From Brachynemurus nebulosus (taxonomy: Eukaryota > Arthropoda > Insecta > Neuroptera > Myrmeleontidae): 64,000 bases of DNA. Location of the stretch: contig JAPWDM010000021.1 in NCBI GenBank assembly GCA_035578155.1, positions 124,001 to 188,000 on the forward strand. Direction: 5' to 3'. The notes below the pieces were generated by a model. It saw only the letters and a list, made by a program, of their open reading frames with translations. It did not search any database and was not told the DNA's origin. This document shows, piece by piece, positions 21,574 to 35,310 of this stretch; positions within the stretch are counted from its first letter, which is position 1, and each line of letters opens with the position of its first letter. A program made the translations under genes and the position numbers.

Positions 21574-24543
21574 TATATACGCTATTGTATGGATGTAATT
21601 TATATTTTCCCACAAAATTATTACATATGACAGATGACCCGGAGTTGTTGTTAGTTGCTTTTGATCCATCTGTGAAAATCTGTGTATAATTATTATACTC
21701 TCCTTCTACGATCTCCATGTATACATTTTTCATTGTTTCTGGGTGTGTTTCAATTTTGGGGTACTTTAAAAGTTGTAAAGCAGCATCTTTTATTTCTATG
21801 CACCATGGTGGAATATCTAAGGATTTCTTTTCTAATGGTTCAGGAAGTTCGAGACGATATTCATTTAAAAGTTTCCTTATTTGTATTGCATACGCTGAAT
21901 GTTTTCCGTTTATGTGATAAAGATTCGGGTACAACGACCTATAAGTATTTAAGAATGTATTATGATTTTTATTGTATTGCAAAGCGGTAGCATAGGTGAG
22001 TGACAACTGCTCCCTTCTAATATTTGGTGGTAGTTCGCCAGCTTCATTGTAGATACTAAGGAGTGGACTCGTACGGAAAGCCCCTATGGCTATCTTAAAC
22101 CTTGATTATATATACTATCAATCATTTTTAATAAATTTTTGTTAGCGGTACAATAAATAATACACCCGTAATCAATCTTGGATCGTACTAAAGATTTAAA
22201 GATATGGAGCAAGCTGGTAGAATCAGCGCCCCATCGTTGATGAGATATGGTTTTCATGATTCGTTTATATGCGCTGCCCATGATAATCGTCGATCAAATG
22301 TTACACCTAAATATTTAATTTTGTCAGTGAAGGGCAACACTTCGTTGTGTAGAGTCAGTTGCGGATTTATATTGCAGCCTCGATGGTGACAAAAATGAAT
22401 ACATTTGCTTTTAGTGGCAGAAAATCTGAGTCCGTTCTTCATTGACCAAGACTAGATATTGTTAAGTGTTTTTTGTATATGTTGGGTTGCAATTTCTGGT
22501 TTTTCATTTTGACATAGAATTATTAAATCATCGGCGAAGGCATATGCTTTGACTGGACTATGCACGTTCGTGGATATAACATCATTAAAAGCAATAAGAA
22601 ACAACGTAACACTGAGTACACTTTCTTGAGGTAGGCCGTTTCCTTGGGTTTTTGTGTGATTTAACATTACCAATTTGAACTTTGAAAGTTCTGTCTTTCA
22701 TAAAACTTTTGATAGAAGCGAGCATATTTCCATCGATATTCCATTCTTTTAGCCTCTTGATTATTTGATATGTCCAAACAGTATTGTATGCTTTCTCAAT
22801 ATCTAAAATGATTGCGCAATAAAACCGTTTTTTATTAACGTTTCCACATTTATTAAATGGTCTACAGTAGAATGACTTCTGCGAAAACCACTTTGATTGA
22901 ATTCCAATAATTTTTTTTTCTAAAATCCACATCAATCGATTGTTAATAATTTTTTCCAGAAGTTTACAAAGGCAGCATGTTAGATCTCTAACTCGGGCGG
23001 AAACTTGAAATATTTGATTTATTTTGATTTGGTTTGAGTAGCGGGAGTATTATTGATTCTTTTCAGGATTTAGGGAACTCATTCGACGACCATATTTGAT
23101 TGTATAACAGCAGTAGTCTCATTTTAAATTGTTGTGGTAAATTTTCAATAAACTTATACGGAATGTTATCGTGACCCGAGCTGGTATCTTTGCAAGTTTT
23201 TAGTGCAGTATCAAGTTCTGCTTCGGTAATTGGATCATTGTAGATTTCTGTATTTTGTTTATCAACCACTATATCTTCCCGTTCTTTATTATTTTTAAAG
23301 TTTAGAAATGTTTGGCTGTACTTTTCATTGCTTGAATGTTTCTAAAAATTATTGGCTAGTAAATTTACAATTTCTTGTTGATCTTCTATGATATCATTCT
23401 CCGTCTGTATGAATGGTATGTGAAAATTGTTATTTATACCCCTCAATTTGCGAACTTTATCCCAGATTTCTTTATTGTTTGTGGTACTGTTGATTGATGA
23501 AACAAATGATTGCCAAGATTTCATTTTGCTTTCACGTATTATTCTTTTACTTTGCGCTCTAAGTTTCTTAAAATTGATAAGATTTTCAACTGTCTTATGT
23601 TTTTTATATAAATTCAGTGCTTGTTTCTTCTTATGAATTATTTCTGAGCAATTCTGATTCCACCATGGTATAGAATTTTTACATTTACTAGGTTGTTTTT
23701 TGGGGATTGTATGTTCAGCAGTGGTCGTGATTTGTTTTGTAAAGAGTTGGACGGAATCATTTATTGACATGTTAGAGAATGGTGATAAATTTTTAGCAGT
23801 GTAATCCAATTCTGTTTTAAAATCCTCCCAATTTGCCATTTGAAGTTTCCACTTAACAGAACGGGTGTTCGGTTGACTTGGGCAATTTGTACGTTTTAAT
23901 TTTATTTCAATTGGAAAGTGGTCACTTCCATAGAGATCATCAAGAGGTTCCGAAGTTATCAGCGGAGTGAGCACAGCGTGGCTTACTGCTAAATCAATAT
24001 TTGAAAAGTTTCCGGTATGTATACTGAAGTGTGTGGGCTTGTCGCTGTTTAGTATTATCGTGTCTGTTCGGTGTCATAATTTTTCAACAATTTTACCTCT
24101 TGCCTCTGTTTTACTTGAACCCCATAAAGTATTATGAGCATTAAAGTCTCCCAAAAGAACAAAAGGCTGTGTTAATTGATTTACTAGGTGTTCCAGTTCC
24201 TCAATATGTATATTTTGACTGTTAGGTAGGTAAATGTTACACAGACTCATTTTTAATGGTGACATCAGTTCTATCGCAACAGCCTCAATTTCCGTTTCAA
24301 GTGGGATTTCTTTATAACAAATTGCGTCCTTAGTAAAGATGCATACTCCACCGCTGGCATGACTTGTGTTTATACGGTCCTTACGTACTAAAGAGGAGTA
24401 TCCACGAATTTTCGGTACATTTTGGGGTTTAAAATTTGTTTCTTAGAGACATAAAATTTCAGGTGTGTATCTGTTAAGAATGATCTGAACCTTATTGACA
24501 TGTGTGTAATAACTATTGCATTTCCACTGAATAATATTCATAT

Positions 24544-25977
24544 TTAATATTCTTCTTGTGAAGTATCGGTTATTTCAGTTGTATCGTCTTGTGGACCTCC
24601 AGAATCTTCAGTCGATAGTTTACTAAATTCGTCGTCTTCTGATTGACCAGGAGTTATCTGTATTTGGAGTTCTTTTTTAATGTTATTTATTGTGCGTGTG
24701 AATCGTCCCTTAATGTAGCCATTTGGTAAAGATGGTCTTAAGTCCTTCAACATGATAATAAGACCTTCTATGTCGTGAGTGTATAGTTTGACTGTTGAAA
24801 TTATTTCCCGGGAATGTTTAATTTCTTTGATAAATTGTTTTAATTTTTCGTATGTGAGGACGTAGCTTTCAGGTGCTTGTTCAATGATTGGTTTCACTGG
24901 CTTTAACGATTCGTCGATGGTATATTTTTCAGTTCTTCTTTTTCTTTCTTGAATCTTGTTTTTTCTTTCTAATCGGCGGTGTGTCGATAGCGGAAACGAT
25001 GTCTAATTTATTAGAATTTAATTGACTATTTGTATTTTGACTTTCGTGTACGATTGCATTTAAGGTATCATTTGGGTTTTGTGTCGTTTCGGGATTATGA
25101 ACTATTACTATAGGTGACGCTGGAAGTTCGGATAAATTTACAGGATTCATGGGAATTCGAGGGGTAAGTTCGTTTGTAACTTGTGTCTGATACGAATTGA
25201 TTATTTCAGGTTCAGTTAGTGTAGTTGTTTCTGATACAGTAGATGAACTAATATTTCGTTTTTCTCCTTGTCGAGGTGTTTCAATTTCACAATTAGTTGA
25301 TGGTATTTTGCAATTTGACACTACATGTCCGATTTGGTTATACTTAAAACAGCGCATCTGATCTACTGATATAAATATTCGGTAGATATTATTTTCATAA
25401 TCTACTGTGATACTATCGGGAAGGGGGACTTGTTCGTCGCATACTACATATATGGATCGCCTAAAACTTAGTACATGTTTGTAATTTTTATCAGCAATAC
25501 CAGCTTTTAATAGATACATCGGAGAAACTAATTTTAATTTATATTGTTTAAGAGCCTCTTCGATTATCTCATTTGGTATGGTTGGTGATACTCTAGATAA
25601 GATAATCTTCTTTGCTGGAGTTATCAGCCTACGAATATTATGTCCTTCTACTTGAACGGTTCTATGATTTGATAATAGTTCATCAACAATTTCTTTTGAA
25701 GAAAGAAATATACATATTCGGTCATGTGAAAGCCATGAAGAAAATATTACATTTTTGGGTTGTACTATATTACCTATAGCTATTGTATATGTCTGAAGTT
25801 TGATGCCTTCGACTGCTGCTAATATAATAGCTTGGTCATTTTTTGGATATGTTATTCTGGTGTTTTTAACAATACTAGAGTATGAATTATTTAAACGATC
25901 GGGATTATTTAAACAGAGGAATTTATATTAGTGCCGCCGTTTTGATTGACAGCAGCACTATTTATATTTAATTCCAT
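24544..25977 (-). pseudogene. LINE-2 ORF1 (Gag-like)
   Basis: The ATG at 25977 starts a frame that shifts once near 25920. It then runs through an RRM-like domain (25900-25400, with 'AAVEGIKLQTYTIAIGN' and 'VEGHNIRRLITPAKKI'), a single degenerate knuckle CFKYNQIGHVVSNC (second Cys replaced by Tyr/Asn context), a Ser/Thr/Pro-rich linker and a basic 'RKKKQDSRKKKK' patch near 24930-24960. A second open stretch to 24544 forms the C-terminal part, divided from the first by a shift near 24900. The stop at 24544 lies next to the ORF2 start, so translation was probably coupled. Confidence 0.65.
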
Positions 25978-26100
25978 CTTATAATTTTATTTTAATTATT
26001 AATTTTATATAAATATAATTTTTCATTTCAACCGCACGCCTATGAACTGATATTGTATATACACAATACATACACTGCCTACGTGAGCAGTACTTACAGT

Positions 26101-27753
<1,653 letters not shown>

Positions 27754-28008
27754 ACGAATATAATTACATCAAGCTTTCAATAATTTTGGACACCCCTAAT
27801 TTATTTTATTCCTATATCGGGTAAAAATAACTTTACCATATCGGTACCTACAAATCAGTTTTTCGATTGCTTGCAACTTGGTACGTACAGTTGTTCCGAA
27901 ACAACAACTTATGGGTTTTTCCTTATTTACTTTCAATAATATTACACCCTCTCTACACATGTTCACATCTTCCTTAGCTATAAATCTTATCATTTTATTT
28001 TCATCAGG

Positions 28009-28045
28009 TTACTCTGATGATGGCCGAAAAAGCTGAAAACGCGTT
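28009..28045 (+). ncRNA. Hammerhead-ribozyme-like core of a Penelope-like element
   Basis: CTGATGA (28014-28020) is followed by a TGGC...GCTG short stem and GAAAA, then CGCG, the order of the hammerhead core CUGAUGA - stem II - GAAA. Penelope-like elements are known to carry small hammerheads in their repeat ends. The stem II here is weakened (GCTG instead of GGCC), and I could not place stems I and III with certainty, so activity is doubtful. Confidence 0.35.
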
Positions 28046-28076
28046 AAGTAAAAGAATTGTGTCTATTGTGTGTTTA

Positions 28077-28150
28077 AAAATATTTAAAGTTTTAATTACT
28101 TTGTCAGTTTTTCGTGAAATTGATAAAGTAATTAAAACTTTAAATATTTT
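28077..28150. repeat. 30-bp arm hairpin
   Basis: Arms 28077-28106 and 28121-28150 are reverse complements with one mismatch in 30, separated by 14 bp. The arms share TAAAGTTTTAATTAC and its complement. It lies just after the hammerhead-like core and could be a junction of two inverted element ends. Confidence 0.85.
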
Positions 28151-28836
28151 CAAGATTTTATTTACATTAATGTTCTTTTAAATTATTGTGAGCATTCATT
28201 TTCGTAAAATTTGTTGTTACAATTTCCGAATTTTGAAGGTTAAAACACATTGTTTAGGGCCACTGTATTAGAAATTTCAATTGTTTATCTTTTAGTAATT
28301 ATAATATTGACGTTTAGGTTTTATCGGAATTTTTCCCGGACAAATGCCGAAATACCGAAGTAATTCTTTTCGTATAAGTTCACGTAAGAAAATAACTCGT
28401 TTGTCAAAAATGAGCTGTGACGTGAAATCGAGTTATTTCGTTCATTTTGTTCATATTATCATCAGCAAAGTTCGAGTTAATTTGAACTGCAGTAATAATT
28501 ACTGATTTCTATATGCCCTTTTACAAGTAAGTTATATTGCTTATTGTTAAACTTTCGTGTTACAAATTCTATTGTGTTCTTTTCAGAGGGTATTTTGACT
28601 ACATTTTTGCTACATTTTTATTACATTTTCGGACATTTCCATTCCCGTATTTTCGCATTTTCAAATATTTCCGTATTCTCGCATATTTTGCATATTTTCA
28701 TATGCATTTTCGTATAATTTCGCTGTAAGACTTCGTAACAATTTGGTTACATTATCACTACATCTTTAGGTATTCTCTGGATTTTCTTATTTTCTCTACC
28801 GTTATTTGAAGCATTTGTTCCGGACTGTTATTTTTG
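28151..28836. other. AT-rich tract with degenerate short-period repeats
   Basis: Between 28596 and 28735 the sequence repeats variants of CATTTTCGTAT/CATATTTTCGCA. No gene seen. Confidence 0.4.
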
Positions 28837-29099
28837 GTTGATGATTAACAAAATACAGTCAACTTCGTTTTTCAGTTTGTTCGAATCCAAAGAAAAAAAC
28901 TGTCAAGAACGGTGACCTGCTCCAGTTCCGTGGAAAATGAATCAGTGAATCTGTTGAAATCAGCTGCAGCAGAGTTCTGAGTATTCTTCTGCAATTCCGT
29001 GTCAAGTGATACCTCTACGTAGAGTTTATCATCCTTTGCCTTGGTGGGTACATCAACTTCCCTATGCTGGTGGTATCAAACTCATTCAAAAACCTGACA

Positions 29100-30414
29100 T
29101 TTTAAAATTACGAGTCTGTTTTCTTTTGATGCCCATATGCGGTATCCTTTTGATTCTTCAGCGTAGCCAATGAAGTTACCGGTGATACCTCTTGGATCGA
29201 ATTTGCCTTTGGTAGGTCTTTTATTTATTTAAAATATAGACCCTTTCTCTAAATATTTTCAGGTGTGAAATGCTTGGCCTATGTCCTTTCCACCTTTCAT
29301 AAGGAGTAATGCCGCCACGTATAGATTTTGTTGAACATCTATTTCTGATATAATTAGCCAATAGAATCGTTTCGGCCCAAAATTTTGCATCTAATTTTGG
29401 TTCGAACAGTAAGCACCTAGCCATTTCTACAAGAGTTTGGTTCTTACACTCTGCGACGCCGTTCTGTTGTGGAGTGTACAGTGTGGATAGGCAATGTTGA
29501 ATACCAGACGATTTAATCAAGTTATCCATTTGTGTATTGCAATATTCACGTCCTCCATCAGACTGGAAAAATTTTTTTACATTCGGTCTGATTTTCTACC
29601 GTATTCTTGTATTCACTGAATTTTGCTACCCCTGCGTCTTTTGAGAAAATAAACCTGACACCACCTGCTGAAGTCGTCAATGAAAGAATAAAATATCTTG
29701 ATCCACCTACGGAATTATATCTTATGGGCCCGCAAACATCGAAGTGCACAATTTCTAATAAAACGCTTGATTTACTTTAACGATTAGGAAATGGTAAAGC
29801 GTACATTTTTCCAACCAAGCAAGCACCACAATTAACCGAATTAGATGAGATATTCTTTACTTCGACGTCAGCGACACATTGATTTTTTATCATATTGAAA
29901 AGATCCTTGTGGTTGACGTGATCAAGACGACAATGCCATTTGTCAGTTTCTTTCAATGCTCCTGCTCTGGCCAGAGGCACTCGGATTTGCCATCTAAGTA
30001 AAATAAAATACCCTTTCCTTGCACGGACGCAGCCACAATTCCTTTCGGATCGATAATTTTGGCACCTTATTTCTGAAAAGTTACTGTATAACCGTTGTTT
30101 ACTATCTTAGCAACAGATAAAAGATTTGTTTGCAATTCTGGAACGAACAAAGTACCTTTTAGTGTTAACTTTGTTTTATCGTCCAGTGTCACGTTGACTT
30201 CGCCCTTACCACAAATTGGCGTAGTTGCATTGCAACTTCCGAGATGAAAATCGTTGTTGATAGCGGTTGTATTTATAAATGCATCCTTATCGTGACACAT
30301 GCGTGATATGCATCCACTATCCAAACACCATTTTCTGCTTGATTGAAGTTTATTCGAATAAAAAGAATGTGCAGTATTTTCGTTTTCAAAAGACTGACGA
30401 TTAGAGTTTTGTCT
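29100..30414 (-). pseudogene. Copia pol: protease, integrase; RT absent
   Basis: Protease (30067-30324) has its active site as DSGC instead of the usual D-S-G-A/C form, followed by 'GKGEVNVTL' and 'LFVPELQTNLLSVAKI'. The GAG-pre-integrase zinc segment (29777-29980) keeps 'WHCRLDHVNHKDL' and 'CGACLVGK'. Integrase core pieces at 29558-29749 ('HFDVCGPI') and 29221-29529 ('SSGIQHCLSTLYTPQQNGVAE') hold the first Asp and the Glu. A terminal block 'GITGNFIGYAEESKGYRIW' lies near 29110-29215. Stops and frame shifts separate all parts, and no RT motif is present. Confidence 0.75.
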
Positions 30415-30528
30415 TTTCTAAGAAACATTCGGATTCCTTGTGACCGCGTTCATGACAGTAATTGCATTTGTATTTAGACTTTTGCTTAGCGTTTTTATTG
30501 TTGACGTTTCTATTTATCACTTTAGTGG

Positions 30529-31067
30529 TGTACTGATAACATAACACACGCAAGGAACAACTCTACTCCCTATATATACCAGACAGCACAGTGGAGAGAA
30601 GTCAGTATCAGTATCAGTCAGTAAGTGGTCAGTCAGCGGTCAGTACCAGTGCCAGGAAGGCAATTAATTCGAGCGAGTCAGTAGTCAGTGCCGACCAATA
30701 ATCAGTGCGGACCGTTAGTCAGTGCAACCAGCCGGCAATCAATAACAGTGAGTGGACAACAATCGGCCAGTGTAGAGCCATCATCAACTATCAGTGCTGC
30801 GAAGACATTACCACGACGATAGCACGGAGTAACATCCCTCAATCAGGGTGCGGCCAACAATCGTCAATTACGACACACACCTTCGTACAACATCAACAAA
30901 AGACGGATACATCGTACGTTTAAAATATTCGTGTACCTGTATCGTCGCAACAATCTGTACATCGCAGTATTGTACATCGTAATATTGTTAGTACCGTAAA
31001 TAATATACACTGTTAAAACACAACGAAGAGTCTTATTCAATTCGCCTATTCCCTACCATACTTCCCT
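30529..31067 (+). mobile_element. 539-bp solo-LTR-like insertion in copia gag
   Basis: Bounded by AGTGG at 30524-30528 and 31068-31072, a 5-bp target duplication that restores gag when collapsed. It begins TGTACTG, carries a TATA box and initiator near 30571-30607 and has AATAAT/polyA-like words near its end. This is the pattern of a single LTR left by recombination. The 3' end is …TTCCCT, not CA, which is unusual. The interior repeats GTCAGT/CAGTGC-like words at 30600-30790. Confidence 0.65.
30571..30607 (+). promoter_or_regulatory. TATA box and initiator in the solo LTR
   Basis: TATATATA (30571-30578) lies 31 bp before TCAGTA (30602-30607), matching the arthropod initiator. This is a textbook core promoter layout for an LTR U3-R boundary. 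Confidence 0.55.
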
Positions 31068-31871
31068 AGTGGCGCCATCTTTATTTTTTAAATTGAAGTG
31101 TGCTCGACCAAACGTAGCGGTATAGCTGACAGAACCATTTTTCGCTTGCGTACTTGAATTAAATTCTTCGCGTATTTTGATTTTTAAAGTTTCTGGGTCG
31201 GGTAGATTATCCCGAGACTCTATTGCGCACCAAAACAATTCGAAACTGGGGGGTAAACTGTATAGCAACATCATTGACAACAAAACATCATCGAGTCTGA
31301 CATCCATCGATTGCAGTTTATCAGCCCCATTAAAAAATTCATTGAGATGTTTTCCTATATTTTCTCTCTCTTCCATTTTATGCAGTGCGAGTCGTTTGTA
31401 AAGAGTAGCTTTACGAGCAGGAGCTTTAAATGCATAAATGGATTCAAGTTTCTTCCAAACTTGATTTGAAGTATTACACTTTTTAATTTGTTTTAGCTCG
31501 GACGGACTGATGCATAAAGTCAATTCAGCTCTAGCTTTACGGTCTTCATCTAACCATTCGCTATACTTCTGCCCCAACACTGTCTTTTCCACGCCTTCTC
31601 CAACTACCATGGGGGCTGTAATATATTTTAACATACTATTTTTAATAAATATGACCTCCGTCTGAATTCTCCATGTATCGTAATTATCCCGAGTTTACAA
31701 CTCAAATCGTGTTGAATGCGTCATTCCCGTGCACGCCGCCATTTTACGTAAGTATAGACTATAGACTTTAGGTTATACCGATGTAGACTATCACACTTAT
31801 CGTTGGTTGTCACTCGTTTTAATTCTTTTTTTCTGTGTTCGTCTTTTATATTAATTACGTTAATTATATGT

Positions 31872-31889
31872 GATCTGAGCCCATAACCT
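31872..31889 (-). other. Copia primer-binding site
   Basis: Minus-strand GGTTATGGGCTCAGATCA follows directly after the LTR end …CAACA. It closely resembles the initiator-tRNA half-molecule site (GGTTATGGGCCCAG) used by Drosophila copia. One base differs in that core. Confidence 0.7.
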
Positions 31890-32433
31890 GTTGATAATTA
31901 ACAAAACACAGTTTAATTCTATAAAATTAACAATAATTTATTTAACGCAACAATCACATGCATTTACATAGATTAGATCAGTCATGGGCAAAGTGCGGCC
32001 CGCGGACCAAATGCGGCCCTTTGGGGTAGTCAATCTGGCCCGCGATATGGTTTTGAAAACCCCCTAAAAATTACAGATAGTGCAAAATATATTTTCTGTG
32101 TAGCTAGAAACATAACAGTTTCCTTCTCATTGCATTTTAAGTACGGCAATGTCGCATATATTAACTAAGTTTGCATGCAACACCATAGGCATAGTGCTGT
32201 AATACATGTCTGTAGATCAGTAGCATGTGGATGTGGAGTACAATGCGTGTGTGCACGGTGTTGTTCGGCTAAGTTCGGAACGAATCGGGCGCCACCATTT
32301 TAGTGTTGTTGTCAACGTCAGTGACGTCATTATTGTAGCTCAGACGGTCACGTAGTTAGTAACTCTTCGGCTGTGTGCCTGCTTTGTGTTTCTATAGTTT
32401 TGCTTTGTTCCCAGTGTTTTTTTTATTGTTACA

Positions 32434-33469
32434 ATGGCGAGTAAAAAACGTAAAGTTGATTCAGAATGTCGTGTGTTTAAAGATGAATGGACTTGGAAGT
32501 ACTTCTTCACCCCTATTAAGGATAAACCTGTGTACCTGTTGTAGCATACAATATTGGAAAAAGTATCAAATCATTGTCCGATGGTGAATTTGTAAAAACT
32601 TGTTTGCTCCAAGTATGTGGTATTTTGTGTTCTGAAAAAATAAAGGATTTTGATACAGTTAGTTTGCCTCGAAAAACAATTACTTCTAGAGTTGAAGTAA
32701 TTGATAAGCAGTTTGTTTCACAACTAAAGTCAAAGATAAGCAAGTTTAAATTCTGTTCTTTTGCGTTGGATGAAAGTACAGACATAACTCACACAGCTTA
32801 GTTACTGATATTTATTAGAGGTATTGATGACAACTTTTGTGTTACTGAAGAGTTAGCTTGCATGCGTTCATTAAAAGGAACGACAAAAGGATCAGACATT
32901 TTTCAAAAATTTTAAGAAACTATCACGGCTTTAAAAGTATCTTTGCCCACTATTTGTAACATTACTATTGATGGAGCACCGAATATGACAGGGACGAGAT
33001 CTGGTTTTTTAGGCATAGTTAAAGAATCATATCCTGAGAACGAAATTGTGTTTCTTCATTATGTCAAACATCAAGAAGCTCTGTGTAAATCTGCTCTAGA
33101 CAAAAAACATGTGCTTGATGTTGTTATTAAGCTTGGTAATAGCATTCGTTCACGAGCACTCAATCACAAACAATTTCGAGAGTTTCTTGCCTCATTACAA
33201 TCTGAATATTCTGATGTACTTTACTACACTAAAGTGAAGTGGCTCAGTGCTGGAGGGGTTTTTGAAGGAGTTTGGGATCTAAAACAGGAAATAATTTCTT
33301 TCATGGAAGAAAAAAAAAAATAGACGAGTGTCAACATTTGAAAGATAGTGAATGGCTTTCGGACTTTTTTACAGATCTTCTCAGTCTCATCAACAAATTG
33401 AACCTTAAACTCCAGGGAAGAAATCGATTAATCCATAATATTTGGAGTCATTGTGACATTTTGGTGTAA
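32434..33469 (+). pseudogene. hAT transposase, N-terminal and core part
   Basis: The start at 32434 (MASKKRKVD, then 'WTWKYFFTPIKDKP') corresponds to the N-terminus of the EPM2AIP1/SCAND3/GTF2IRD2-type hAT group. The zinc finger and following region are deleted near 32540-32575. The RNase H-like core keeps 'SFALDESTDITHTA' (first Asp, near 32770) and 'ITIDGAPNMTG' (second Asp, near 32970), with 'HQEALCKSAL', 'VKWLSAGGVFEGVWDL' and 'LNLKLQG' in family order. Stops at 32540, 32799, 32913 and 33321 break it. The C-terminal part resumes at 36190. Confidence 0.8.
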
Positions 33470-33474
33470 AATTA

Positions 33475-35310
33475 TTTATTTTATGTACTGTGTGGATTGC
33501 GTGGTACTACTGCTATTCTCTAGTGACGCTACAGTAGAGCGACTATCAACCAAAACGAACGAAACAGTCAAGAGTAACGTCCTTTCAGGTGTTGTGTTAA
33601 AGCAGTGGAAGACGTGCGTACGGATCTAATGCTACTCCCTTGGTTATCTCACCGGTTCCGTCTGTGTTCGATGGCTTACTGGTTCCTCACCGACCGCCAG
33701 TCGCCTTGTAGTATGGATGTGGTGTGTGCGAGCTGTTTGTATTCTAATTTTTTCTTGTAATTTGTATATAATGATTTGTATTTTATTGTAATTATTATTT
33801 TTTTTATTATTAGTCTGTAGTTTGTTTATTATTGTTATTAGTGATAAGTTGTGTAAGTGTATAATTAGTATTTTTTGTGAGTTTATAAAAAATGGGTATA
33901 TGTATATTCGTGTGATTGTGTTATATGGCGGTTGGCGGCGACTTTCACTCGGGTCAGTAAGTCGAATAAATTAGTTTTTTTTTTTTTTTTTTTTTTGTAA
34001 ACGTAATTTAAACGTAACGCAGATTAAATACTGCAATGTAAAAGTTGCCTTTTTGCTAATGATTAGGTATTTGATATTGAAAGGATAATTTACGCTTAAC
34101 AATTATAATTTAATAATCAAGTAAATATGATTACATATACGGGACTGGATAAATAATGCGCATGATTCAATTTAAACAACTTATCTATTGTTTCCGTTAG
34201 CGACATATAATTAATTTAAATAGCTATCAATAAGGATCTACAATTATAACTAAATATAAATATAAACATAAAAGCTAATGCAATAATATTTATTCTAATA
34301 TTGATTTCTTGTACTGAATCGTCTTGAATTTGTTGATAAAAACTAACTATCACAGTCAAGCATGATCCAATTTTTATTACGAGATATCTAATGTGTTGTG
34401 GATAATCTACAACTATAGATAGATGTCTCGTCTGGGATTACTATTTGTAATTGTTGGGAAATAGGCTTTTTCTTAAATAATATAACAACAATAATTATTT
34501 CTTTTTATATTAATTTATTTCTGATTTAATTGCACACGGGAAGTTTTTCCTTTTAATACTAATTTCAATTCTCTTAATAATAAAAAACTACCAATTTTTT
34601 ATTTTTACATAGCTACTAATATTTTTAAAAATAACTTTATTTATTTAATTTTTAATAGAATATTTTGTGTGATGTTTTTATCAACAAAGTTAATCATCTA
34701 TATCTTCTCATATGTCTTGCTTATACTTAATAATTTTGTTCACGTATTCTAAATATTATGATTATGATAACAATGTACAACACAAAACATCTCAAAACAA
34801 GGATTACATCCTTTAAGATTAATTTTTGTATAGTTGAATGACCTGAAACTCAACAGTAATTATGGTTTGTGAAAGATAAATTATACAAGGGGTTAGGCCC
34901 AATTTTACACCTAAACTGTTTTTATCTGAGGCTCCCTTTCTCCAAATAAATTGAAATTATAACGCAATTTGTAATTGATTTGATGAGTTTCTCGATTGAT
35001 ATTGTTCCCGTATCGTTAATATTTAAGTTTAACTGTTCACAATTTTAAAATATAATTTAAATGTCGTTAACTGAATAAGTGAAATAAGAAAAATGAACCG
35101 AAATGACTTACTTTTATTGTAATTTTTTTTTTTTTTTTGCAATTCCACTTACAATTTCTTTTGTTATAAAATACGATGTGATATAACGACTCGCGGATTT
35201 AATACCGATTATTGTACTATCTACCACTCCTTTTTCCTTTGTTTGACAAACTATGAAGTATCGTCGGATCATCGAAATGGATCATTTAATGATCAGTACA
35301 AGAATGAATA
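33475..35310. other. Unassigned insertion within the hAT transposase
   Basis: About 1.8 kb of non-coding sequence separates the two transposase parts. 33500-33740 is GC-richer and unassigned; 33978-34000 is a long T run, which could be the poly(A) of a minus-strand retrocopy; the rest is AT-rich. No terminal repeats were identified, so its origin is unknown. Confidence 0.4.

Larger units (their letters stand above)
19638..24541 (-). pseudogene. LINE-2 ORF2: endonuclease-RT-RNase H, split by HSE-A
   Basis: The ATG at 24541 overlaps the end of ORF1. Endonuclease: 'IQWKCNS' start, 'LLGDFNAHN' near 24140, 'GSDHFPIEI' near 23915. RT: 'SSGHDNIPYK' near 23170, 'DIEKAYNTVW' near 22790, 'GLPQESVLS' near 22630, catalytic 'FADD' near 22530, 'YLGVTFDRRLSW' near 22285. 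RNase H starts with 'FTDGSK' near 21665. It is cut after 'NSVYT' at 21574 and resumes after the 1.2-kb insertion with 'AELFVITKALEL' at about 20345, then 'CTDSFSSLQ' and 'VPSHIGIMENERADIAAK'. The C-terminus holds 'CNICESQ...C'. Stops and shifts near 24450, 24090, 23340, 23000, 22450 and 22090 make it dead even without the insertion. Confidence 0.8.
19320..26100 (-). mobile_element. LINE-2: second non-LTR retrotransposon with RNase H
   Basis: Both ORFs of a non-LTR retrotransposon are present on the minus strand: ORF1 (24544-25977) and ORF2 (19638-24541). ORF2 holds endonuclease, RT and RNase H. It differs in sequence from LINE-1 but has the same architecture (I/R1/LOA-like group). Region 25978-26100 probably holds the 5' UTR and 19320-19637 the 3' UTR; exact ends are not resolved. 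The RNase H coding part is split by the 1.2-kb HSE-A element. Confidence 0.8.
30415..31634 (-). pseudogene. Copia gag, split by a 539-bp insertion
   Basis: The ATG at 31634 opens a UBN2-type copia Gag: 'LCISPSELKQIK', 'NTSNQVWKKLESIY', 'RKATLYKRLALHKME', 'LLYSLPPSFELFW'. The frame is interrupted after 'KDGAT' and resumes at about 30523 with basic residues and a zinc knuckle CNYCHERGHKESEC near 30430-30470. Removing the insertion with one 5-bp target copy joins the two halves in frame. A frame break follows at the start of the protease region. The product would form virus-like particles. Confidence 0.75.
28837..31978 (-). mobile_element. Copia-type LTR retrotransposon, internally deleted
   Basis: Order on the minus strand: LTR end (…CAACA, 31890-31894), PBS (31872-31889), gag (31634 down), protease, GAG-pre-integrase, integrase, and a short match to the LTR end at 28837-28858. 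GTTGATGATTAACAAAATAC at 28837 and GTTGATAATTAACAAAACAC at 31891 agree at 18 of 20 positions. RT and RNase H are missing between the integrase tail (about 29100) and the lower LTR remnant. The upper LTR is cut short at 31978 by the hAT element. A 539-bp solo-LTR-like insertion splits gag. Confidence 0.75.
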
